Below, one piece after another: positions 57,823-64,000 of a stretch of DNA of 64,000 nt. A program made the translations under genes and the position numbers. Position 1 is the first letter of the stretch, and each line of letters begins with the position of its first letter. The stretch lies in NCBI GenBank assembly GCA_947453625.1, contig CANGHK010000021.1:1-64000 (forward strand). Direction: 5' to 3'. The notes beneath the pieces are model-generated. The model saw only the letters and a list, made by a program, of their open reading frames with translations. It ran no database searches and was not told where the DNA came from. The DNA comes from Burkholderiales bacterium (GTDB lineage Bacteria; Pseudomonadota; Gammaproteobacteria; Burkholderiales; Burkholderiaceae_C).

Positions 57823-59298
57823 ATGCACGACATCCTGATCAACTGGACTCCGCAGGAGACCCGCGTCGCGCTGATCGAGAACGGCGCCGTGCAGGACCTG
57901 CACATCGAGCGCGCGCTCGAACGTGGCCTGGTCGGCAACGTCTACCTCGGCAAGGTGGCCCGGGTGCTTCCGGGCATGCAGAGCGCTTTCATCGACGTCG
58001 GGCTGGAGCGCGCGGCCTTTCTGCACGTGGCCGACCTGCATGGCGGCAGCCATCACAACCCCAAGCACGACGTCGCGGTGCAGGTGCCTATCGAGCGCCA
58101 GGTGTTCGAGGGCCAGACCCTGATGGTGCAGGTGATCAAGGACCCGATAGGCAGCAAAGGCGCGCGGCTGTCGACCCAGGTCAGCATCGCCGGGCGCATG
58201 CTGGTCTTCCTGCCGCAGGACACGCATATCGGCATCTCGCAGAAGATAGGTTCGGCCGAGGCGCGCGAGCAGTTGCGCAGCCGGATGCAGACGCTCACCG
58301 CGACCACCGACGGCAGTTCGCCCGGCGGCTTCATCCTGCGCACCAACGCCGAAGACGCGACAGACGCCGAGTTGTCCGACGACATCGCCTACCTGCGCAA
58401 GGCCTGGGCCGCGATCCGCTCCCAGGGCCTGGCCAAGCCGCCCGGCGCGCTGCTGCACGAAGACCTGAACCTGGCCGAGCGCGTGCTGCGCGACATGGTC
58501 AACGACAAGACCCAGACCATACGCATAGACAGCAAGCTGCAATACGACGACCTGAAGGCTTTCGGCGAGGCCTTCGCGCCGAGCTCGGCTGCCAAGCTGG
58601 AGCTCTACAAGGGCGAGCGGCCGATCTTCGACCTGTTCGGCATCGAGGAGGAGATCGCCCGCGCGCTGGCGCGCCGGGTCGACCTCAAGAGCGGCGGCTA
58701 CCTGATCATCGACCAGACCGAGGCGCTGACCACGGTCGACGTCAACACCGGCGGCTTCGTCGGCGCGCGCAACTTCGACGACACGATCTTCAAGACCAAC
58801 CTGGAAGCGGCCGGCGCGATCGCCCGCCAGCTGCGGCTGCGCAACCTGGGCGGCATCATCATCGTCGACTTCATCGACATGGTGCGCGACGAGCACCGGT
58901 CCTCGGTGCTGCACGAGTTCCGCAAGCAACTGGCGCGCGACCGCACCAAGGTCTCGGTCAGCGGCTTCAGTCAGCTCGGCCTGGTCGAGATGACGCGCAA
59001 GCGCACCCGCGAGAGCCTGGCCCATATGCTGTGCCAGCCTTGCCCCACCTGCGAGGGCCGCGGCCAGGTCAAGACCGCGCGCAGCGTCTGCTACGACGTG
59101 CTGCGCGAGATCCTGCGCGAGGCGCGCCAGTTCAACCCCAAGGAATTCCGCGTCATCGCCAGCGCCGCGGTAGTCGAGATGCTGCTCGACGAGGAGAGCC
59201 AGCATCTGGCGGGCTTGAGCGACTTCATCGGCAAGCCGATCTCGCTGAGCACCGAGCCGTCTTTCAGCCCGGAGCATTACGACATCGTGTTGATGTAG
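57823..59298 (+). CDS. rng: Ribonuclease G
   Basis: 491 residues from the ATG at 57823; a TTG three codons upstream is also in frame. S1-like domain near the N-terminus (GLVGNVYLGKVARVLPGMQSAFIDVG; key part GKVARVLPGMQSAF), catalytic Asp residues in TVDVNTGGFVG and IIIVDFIDM, and the zinc-link CPTCEGRG. RNase G matures 16S rRNA 5' ends and decays mRNA. The ending (SLSTEPSFSPEHYDIVLM) and length show RNase G and not RNase E. Confidence 0.97.
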   Translation: MHDILINWTPQETRVALIENGAVQDLHIERALERGLVGNVYLGKVARVLPGMQSAFIDVGLERAAFLHVADLHGGSHHNPKHDVAVQVPIERQVFEGQTLMVQVIKDPIGSKGARLSTQVSIAGRMLVFLPQDTHIGISQKIGSAEAREQLRSRMQTLTATTDGSSPGGFILRTNAEDATDAELSDDIAYLRKAWAAIRSQGLAKPPGALLHEDLNLAERVLRDMVNDKTQTIRIDSKLQYDDLKAFGEAFAPSSAAKLELYKGERPIFDLFGIEEEIARALARRVDLKSGGYLIIDQTEALTTVDVNTGGFVGARNFDDTIFKTNLEAAGAIARQLRLRNLGGIIIVDFIDMVRDEHRSSVLHEFRKQLARDRTKVSVSGFSQLGLVEMTRKRTRESLAHMLCQPCPTCEGRGQVKTARSVCYDVLREILREARQFNPKEFRVIASAAVVEMLLDEESQHLAGLSDFIGKPISLSTEPSFSPEHYDIVLM

Positions 59299-59394
59299 GC
59301 GTCAGCCGGCCTGGTCGGGGCCTTGCGGACACAAGCCCCATACTCGGGGTTTCCACCCACTTCGACGCTGCCCTACCGGGCCTCGCCGCACGCG

Positions 59395-60204
59395 ATGCCC
59401 GGCTACCAGACCAAGCAAGAATCCATCGCCGTGGCAGGTGTGGCCGACCTCTTCATCCGCTCGCTGCTCGATCGTCAGCAGTTCGCCGATCCGCTGGGTG
59501 AGGCCGACCGGCTGGGCATCTCGTCGGCCACCTGGCCCTTGTTTGGCTTGCTCTGGCCGTCGGGCGCGCAACTGGCGGCGGCGCTGGCGCTGCGGCCGGT
59601 GCAGGCGGGCGAGCGCATCCTGGAGCTCGGCTGCGGTCTGGCGCTGGCCAGCCTGGTCGGGCACCGGCGCGGCGCGGACATCACTGCCAGCGATTGCCAT
59701 CCGCTGGCTGGCGCCTTTCTGCTGGAAAACCTGCGCCTGAATGGCCTGCTGCCGATGAAGTACCGGCATGGGCATTGGGGCGCGCCCGCCGCGCTGGTGC
59801 CGTCAGTGCCGCCGCTGGTCTTGCCGCTGATCTCGGCGCTGCCGCTTGATGCGCCGGTCAGCGGCTTGTTCGACCTGATCATCGGCAGCGATCTGCTCTA
59901 CGAGCGCGACGCCGACGGCGGGTTGGCCGGCTACATCGATGGTCACGCGGCGCCGGTGGTCGAGGTCTGGATCGTCGACCCGGACCGCGGCAACCGGTCG
60001 GCCTTCAACCGGCAGATGGCCGACCGGGGCTTCGACAGGCATGAGCAGCGGCTGAACACGGCGCCCACTCTCGGCGGGTCGGGCGAAGCCCGCTACAAAG
60101 GCCGGCTGCTGGTCTACCGGCGCGGCGGACCGGCGACAAGGCCGATGCTGGCGGCCGCCAGCAGCGAATCGCCCTCGATGAGAGCGGCTGGCCCGCTGAC
60201 GTAA
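59395..60204 (+). CDS. METTL21-like (Methyltransf_16) methyltransferase
   Basis: 269 residues. SAM-binding motif I ILELGCGLALASLVG, acidic SDCHP, and post-motif DLIIGSDLLYERD are those of the lysine-methyltransferase-like group. N-terminal TWPLFGLLWPSGAQLAAAL is typical. The substrate, protein or small molecule, is unknown. Upstream open frame to 59323 starts with a TTG and is Pro/Ser-rich; the ATG at 59395 is preferred. Confidence 0.85.
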   Translation: MPGYQTKQESIAVAGVADLFIRSLLDRQQFADPLGEADRLGISSATWPLFGLLWPSGAQLAAALALRPVQAGERILELGCGLALASLVGHRRGADITASDCHPLAGAFLLENLRLNGLLPMKYRHGHWGAPAALVPSVPPLVLPLISALPLDAPVSGLFDLIIGSDLLYERDADGGLAGYIDGHAAPVVEVWIVDPDRGNRSAFNRQMADRGFDRHEQRLNTAPTLGGSGEARYKGRLLVYRRGGPATRPMLAAASSESPSMRAAGPLT

Positions 60205-60269
60205 GCTGGCGTCAGTCGAAGTTGAGAGCGGCAATATCGTTGCCCATCACATTCATCAGGAGTCACCCC

Positions 60270-61064
60270 ATGGATCTCGGATTGCAAGGCAAGCGCGCGC
60301 TGATCACCGGCAGCACCGGCGGCATCGGTTATGCCATTGCCGAAGGCCTGGCGCGCGAGGGCGCGGCGGTCTGGCTCACCGGCCGCACGCAGGCCACGGT
60401 GGACGTGGCGCTGGCGCGGCTGCGGCTTGCCGTACCCGCTTGCACCGCGGCGGGCAGCGCGGCCGATTGCGCCACAGCCGAGGGCGCGGCGCGGGTGTTC
60501 GAAGCGCTGCCGGCGGTCGACATCCTGGTCAACAACCTGGGCATCTATTCACGCTGCCCCGCGTTCGAGATCGGCGATGCCCAGTGGGCGGCCATGTTCG
60601 ACACCAACGTGATGAGCGGGGTGCGTTTCACCCGCCATTACGCGCCGGCCATGGCCCAGCGTGGCTGGGGCCGGGTGGTCTTCGTCTCCAGCGAGTCGGC
60701 CTTGAACATCCCGCGCGAGATGATCCACTACGGCATGAGCAAGGCCGCGCAGCTGGCGATTTCGCGGGGCTTCGCGATCGAGATGGCCGGCACCGGCGTG
60801 ACGGTCAACGCCTTGTTGCCCGGCCCGACCCGCACCGAGAACACCGAGCGCCTGCGCGCCGAGCGGGCGCAGGCGCTGGGCATCAGCGTGGCCGAGCTCG
60901 AACGGGACTTCTTCCGCGACTACCGCCCCACCTCGCTGCTCGCGCGCTTCGCCATGGCGCAAGAGGTGGCCGACGCGGCGGTCTACCTGTGCAGCACCAG
61001 GGCCAGTGCCACCACCGGCGCGGCGATGCGGGTCGACGGTGGGACGGTGAACCAGATCATGTAG
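60270..61064 (+). CDS. Short-chain dehydrogenase/reductase (SDR)
   Basis: 264 residues. NAD(P) motif TGSTGGIG, NNLG structural motif, catalytic Ser140/Ser141 and Tyr154-x3-Lys158 (YGMSK). The C-terminal ending VDGGTVNQIM is usual for classical SDRs. Its substrate is unknown. The ATG has CAGGAG upstream. A hairpin directly follows the stop codon. Confidence 0.9.
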   Translation: MDLGLQGKRALITGSTGGIGYAIAEGLAREGAAVWLTGRTQATVDVALARLRLAVPACTAAGSAADCATAEGAARVFEALPAVDILVNNLGIYSRCPAFEIGDAQWAAMFDTNVMSGVRFTRHYAPAMAQRGWGRVVFVSSESALNIPREMIHYGMSKAAQLAISRGFAIEMAGTGVTVNALLPGPTRTENTERLRAERAQALGISVAELERDFFRDYRPTSLLARFAMAQEVADAAVYLCSTRASATTGAAMRVDGGTVNQIM

Positions 61065-61084
61065 CCGGGCTACGTCAGCCCGGC
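61064..61084. terminator. Hairpin after the SDR gene, probable terminator
   Basis: GCCGGGCT-ACGTC-AGCCCGGC, a perfect 8-bp stem with a 5-nt loop that begins in the stop codon of the SDR gene and lies between two convergent genes. No T-tract follows directly. Confidence 0.55.
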
Positions 61085-61126
61085 GCAGATGTCCGGTTTT
61101 AGAGGTCCGGATTCAGAGGCCAGTCT

Positions 61127-62227
61127 TCAGAGCCGGCCCCGGCCCAGGTCGAGGTGGCCGCGCGCCACGTTCACCCGCAGCGTGTCGCTTTCACCCTCGG
61201 TCAGGCGCAGCGCCCGCAGCCGGCGCAGGGCCTGTTCCAGCGGGTGGCCGGTCACCAGCGCCTCGCCGCCGACCAGTTGCACGGCCATGTCCACCAGCTG
61301 GTTGGCCACCTCGGTGGCAAACACCTTGGCGGCGATGCTTTCGTTGACCACCTCCTGCCCGGCGTCGGCCAGCCTGGCGGTGCGGTAGACGGTGGCGCGC
61401 GCCGCATAGGCCTGGATGCGCATCTCGCCGTAGCGCAGGCGGATGCGTTCGCTGGCCGCGCGCGAGCCGCCGCGCCGCTCGCGCTGCAACTCGGTGGCCA
61501 CCCGGTCGATGATCCAGGCCGCCGTGCCCACCGCATCGGCGGCGATCGCGCGCCGCACCGCGCTGATCTTGCCCAGCGCCCGGCTGCGGCCGTCGCCCGG
61601 CGCGCCGATGGCATGCTGGCGCGGCACCCGCACCTGATCGAAGCTGAACGCGGCGTGGTGGCTGCCATCCAGCGACGTGAAGCGCCGCGTCAGCGTGACG
61701 CCCGGCAGGTCGGTGTCTATCACCACCATGGCGGGGCCCTGGCCGACGACCTCGACCAGCGCGGTGAGGAAATCGGCGTCCGCGCCGCCGGTGACATAGG
61801 ACTTCTGGCCGCTGATCACCAGCCGATCGCCTTCGACCTCGGCCCAGGTCGGGCGCGCCGCATCGGCCGGCTCGGTGAAGGCGAAGCCGCCGCGCTTGTC
61901 GCCGGCCAGCAGCGGCAGCAGATGGCTGCTGCGCAGCGGCTCGCCCACCCCCTCGAGCAGCCCGGCTTCGGGGCCGAACAGCCCCGGCAGGTGGCCCACG
62001 CCATGCAGGGCCAAGGTCTCGCGCGCCACCAGCAGCGTCAGTTCGGAGGGCTCGGCGGCCTGCGTCAGGCCGAACAGGCCCGCCGCCTTGGACAGCGCGC
62101 GCACCTGCGCGGCGCGGGCGCTGGGCGGCAGGTCGGTCGCGTCGCGCAGGCGGGCCAGGGGCTCGCGGGCGAGGTCGGCCACTTGGTCGCGCAAGCGGGT
62201 CAGGTCGGGGGGCAGGCAATCGGGCAT
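61127..62227 (-). CDS. Acyl-CoA dehydrogenase-like protein
   Basis: 366 residues. FAFTEPADAARPTWAEVEGDRLVISGQKSYVTGG gives the FAD/substrate region (key part GQKSYVTGG); the C-terminal Glu of RLTEGESDTLR matches the catalytic base of medium-chain enzymes. The N-terminal helical domain is shorter and more divergent than in the other acyl-CoA dehydrogenase of this window. The true substrate is unknown. The ATG at 62227 is preferred over one 15 codons upstream in a Pro-rich stretch. Confidence 0.85.
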   Translation of the reverse strand: MPDCLPPDLTRLRDQVADLAREPLARLRDATDLPPSARAAQVRALSKAAGLFGLTQAAEPSELTLLVARETLALHGVGHLPGLFGPEAGLLEGVGEPLRSSHLLPLLAGDKRGGFAFTEPADAARPTWAEVEGDRLVISGQKSYVTGGADADFLTALVEVVGQGPAMVVIDTDLPGVTLTRRFTSLDGSHHAAFSFDQVRVPRQHAIGAPGDGRSRALGKISAVRRAIAADAVGTAAWIIDRVATELQRERRGGSRAASERIRLRYGEMRIQAYAARATVYRTARLADAGQEVVNESIAAKVFATEVANQLVDMAVQLVGGEALVTGHPLEQALRRLRALRLTEGESDTLRVNVARGHLDLGRGRL

Positions 62228-62631
62228 GGGGGGATGTTGGCTGGGTGGGCGCGGCTTGGCGCGGGTTGGCAATGGCTGGACCTTAGCAGCGACGGCGAGG
62301 GCGGTGCCGGGCCGCGCCTGGCAGGTTCAGCGGCGCTGTCGGCAGCGCAGTCCCGCCGTGCCGACAGCGCGGCTGCCACCACCCGTCGCAGACTGCCCTG
62401 CGACGCAAGTCGGGTGACCCAGGTCAATCGCAGGTCTCGGCGTAAAGTGTTCTAATCATTTTTTTTTGATAAAATTATCAGGCATCGGGTGGATCTGAAG
62501 CTCGGTGCAGCGGGCTCGCCAAGTGCAGGCGCATGGCGGTTCCGCCCCCTGGCCGCAACCGTCAGTCGTTCGCTGAAAGGTGACGCGACCGCAGGTACGG
62601 CGCCTACTTACGTCAACCTCAGGAATACCTC
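62228..62631. other. Divergent intergenic region, 404 bp
   Basis: Between the acyl-CoA dehydrogenase (-) and outer-membrane barrel (+) genes; no gene supported. It contains nine T (62459-62467) and an AT-rich patch with an inverted repeat (62467-62480), then about 150 bp of probable 5' leader before the barrel gene. Confidence 0.5.
62467..62480. promoter_or_regulatory. Inverted repeat in the barrel-gene promoter region
   Basis: TGATAA-AA-TTATCA, a 14-bp symmetric AT-rich site following a nine-T run. TAAAAT inside it (62470-62475) could be a -10 box. It may be a regulator site; no regulator is indicated. Confidence 0.4.
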
Positions 62632-63288
62632 ATGAAATACAACAAGCAACTGCTGGCTGCGGCCCTGTGCGCGCTGTCTTCACTGGCCATGGCCGGTGGC
62701 TTCGACGGCCCCTCGGTGCAAGCCGGCATCGCCCTGACCGCCGCCCAGACCGAACTGAGGAACTTCAGCCCCGACGGCAAGGTCAGCGACAGCAGCGTCA
62801 TCGGCAGCCTGGCCTTGGGCTATTCGAAGGCCTACGGCCAGCTCAATCTGGCGGGCGGCCTGTTCGCCCTGCTGGGCAGCCCGAAGTCGGGTTCGCTGAA
62901 CAGCTTCGACGCCTCGCCTACCGGCACTGGCGGCCTGTGGAGCGACGAATTCAAGCTCAAGCAGGTCTGGGGGCTGTCGATCGAGCCGGGTTACAACCTG
63001 AGTGAATCGACGCTGGTGTATGCCAAGCTCAGCTATGTGCAGGCCACGGGCCAGAACCGCTATGACTACAGCCGGGCGCCGGTTCCCGAGGGCGCCGGTT
63101 CGGCCGAAGCCAAGCACTCGGGCTTCGGCATCGGCGCCGGCGTCAAGTTCAAGCTGTCGTCCAAGCTGTACGGCGTCGTCGAGTTCCAGCAGGTCAGCTT
63201 CGACAGCAAGCGCTACTACGGCGACGTTCCCGAGACTTACAAGCCCAGCCTGCTGAGCGGCAGCGTCGGCCTGGGCTACCAGTTCTGA
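62632..63288 (+). CDS. Outer membrane beta-barrel protein
   Basis: 218 residues. A signal peptide (KYNKQLLAAALCALSSLAMA) ends near residue 21; the mature protein alternates polar and hydrophobic residues as in an eight-stranded barrel and ends in LGYQF with the outer-membrane C-terminal Phe. It resembles small OmpA/OmpW-like porin-family barrels but no ligand is evident. The ATG has CAGGAAT upstream and follows a leader of about 150 bp. Confidence 0.85.
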   Translation: MKYNKQLLAAALCALSSLAMAGGFDGPSVQAGIALTAAQTELRNFSPDGKVSDSSVIGSLALGYSKAYGQLNLAGGLFALLGSPKSGSLNSFDASPTGTGGLWSDEFKLKQVWGLSIEPGYNLSESTLVYAKLSYVQATGQNRYDYSRAPVPEGAGSAEAKHSGFGIGAGVKFKLSSKLYGVVEFQQVSFDSKRYYGDVPETYKPSLLSGSVGLGYQF

Positions 63289-63454
63289 TCTGAGAGTCTG
63301 AGAGTTTTTCGATCATGCCCGCTCACCACGCCAAAACGCACCCGCTCGTCGTTGCAAATGCTCGCCATGGCCCGGGCTATGTCTGCGCTTTGCGCCTAGA
63401 TCGAGCACGTTTTCGCACCTTGCTCGGTCACGCTCGAATTCCTCTCAGCCTCTG

Positions 63455-63500
63455 AGTGCCCCAAGGCCTGCCAAGGCCGGCCGCCCCCCATGGGGGTCAA
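63455..63500. repeat. Intergenic GC-run element, copy 4
   Basis: AAGGCCTGCCAAGGCCGGCC followed by GCCCCCCATGGGGGTC, in the gap between the outer-membrane barrel and LysE genes. Similar in composition to copies near 35700, 41905 and 52865. Confidence 0.35.
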
Positions 63501-63505
63501 GCAAA

Positions 63506-63518
63506 GTGGCAAAGCCAC
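63506..63518. terminator. Small hairpin after the LysE gene
   Basis: On the minus strand GTGGC-TTT-GCCAC followed by TTTGCTT, 16 bp beyond the LysE stop codon. Short stem, weak T-rich tail. Confidence 0.35.
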
Positions 63519-63533
63519 ATTGGCTGGATACGC

Positions 63534-64000
63534 TCAGCGCCCGCCGTCGCCCCAGGCCAGGCGCAGGCCGAGCAGCACGAACAGTCCGCCCACGCCGCGG
63601 TTCAGCCAATGGCCGGCCAGTCGCAGCGCCGGCCGACCGGCCAACCGCTGGCGCAGCGCCGCCACCACCCAGGCCAGCGTCAGGTTGACGGCGGTGCCGT
63701 TGACCACGAACACCGTGCCCAGCACGATGAAGGCGACGGCCTTGTTCGGCGCCTCGGCGGCGATGAACTGCGGCATGAAGGCGAGGAAGAACAGCGCCAC
63801 CTTGGGGTTCAGCGCGTTGGTCAGAAAGCCCTGCGCGAACAGCCGGCCAAAACCGGCGGGCGCCAGGCCTGCGGCCGCAGCCGGCCTGGCGCCGGGCAAC
63901 GGCAATGCCGGCGCCGGCGCCGGCGGGGTGCGCAGCAGGCTCCAGCCCAGCCACACCAGGTAGGCCGCGCCGGCCCAGCGCAGCAGGCCGAAGGCGGTGG
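63534..64000 (-). CDS. LysE/RhtB-family amino-acid exporter (5' end outside window)
   Basis: About 155 residues are visible; the frame runs to the window edge, so the N-terminus is missing. LLRWAGAAYLVWLGWSLLR, FAQGFLTNALNPKVALFFLAFMPQF and WLNRGVGGLFVLLGLRLAW are typical of LysE/RhtB exporters (six membrane helices). An Ala/Pro-rich loop separates the first visible helices from the NALNPK motif. These proteins export amino acids such as lysine, threonine or homoserine. Confidence 0.9.
   Translation of the reverse strand, partial: TAFGLLRWAGAAYLVWLGWSLLRTPPAPAPALPLPGARPAAAAGLAPAGFGRLFAQGFLTNALNPKVALFFLAFMPQFIAAEAPNKAVAFIVLGTVFVVNGTAVNLTLAWVVAALRQRLAGRPALRLAGHWLNRGVGGLFVLLGLRLAWGDGGR

Overview
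The window is GC-rich (roughly 65-70% by eye) bacterial chromosome with tightly packed, often overlapping genes. Gene content (2-aminoethylphosphonate transporter and PhnWYA pathway with a GntR regulator, TrpB2, minCDE, RIO-type kinase next to a DUF1415 gene, YgjP, EamA and LysE exporters, LivK-type binding proteins) and codon use point to a betaproteobacterium of the order Burkholderiales, near the Rubrivivax/Leptothrix/Comamonadaceae group. This is inference from content; no 16S or tRNA gene is present. I saw no insertion sequence, phage, CRISPR array, rRNA or tRNA. Most of the window is ordinary chromosome; the left 10 kb is the most accessory-looking part.

Layout. 1-1.8 kb (+): the 3' end of an NHLP-type peptide exporter and a glutaminyl-peptide cyclotransferase. 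1.9-10.3 kb (all -): a class III nucleotide cyclase, an HD-domain protein, a TerB-like/flavin reductase/[2Fe-2S] protein, a 975-residue membrane polyferredoxin ending in a cyclic-nucleotide-binding domain, and a di-heme peroxidase lipoprotein. 10.8-13.9 kb (-): alpha/beta hydrolase, TrpB2, SerB. 14-24.4 kb: acyl-CoA, thioesterase, glutathione-transferase and related catabolic genes (PaaG, LysR regulator, PaaI-type thioesterase, transglutaminase-like protein, GST, HCCA isomerase, nitroreductase, LivK-like binding protein, acyl-CoA dehydrogenase, FKBP, AtuA-family protein). 24.6-26.6 kb (+): minCDE. 26.6-31.5 kb: YgjP, DUF1415, RIO kinase, DusC, OmpW, GDSL lipase. 31.7-44.1 kb: a two-armed phosphonate locus. 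44.2-49.5 kb: two EamA exporters, a DUF6352-like gene, glnS and a 2TM protein. 49.7-51.8 kb (-): LytS/LytTR two-component pair. 52.1-59.3 kb (+): housekeeping run yebC, purD, hemF, nadD, rsfS, rlmH, maf, rng. 59.4-64 kb: methyltransferase, SDR, acyl-CoA dehydrogenase, outer-membrane barrel and a LysE exporter cut by the window end.

How the genes work together. The phosphonate locus encodes uptake (binding protein, ATPase, fused permease) and the route 2-aminoethylphosphonate to phosphonoacetaldehyde (PhnW), phosphonoacetate (PhnY), then acetate plus phosphate (PhnA). Its arms diverge from a perfect 9-bp inverted repeat upstream of phnR that carries a TTGACA hexamer facing each way. The left arm runs on into eutB and eutC. 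The most unusual set is at 1.9-10.3 kb: a nucleotide cyclase, a cyclic-nucleotide-binding redox membrane protein, its likely reductase and a periplasmic heme enzyme on one strand, which could be a cyclic-nucleotide-controlled electron-transfer pathway. That function is inference.
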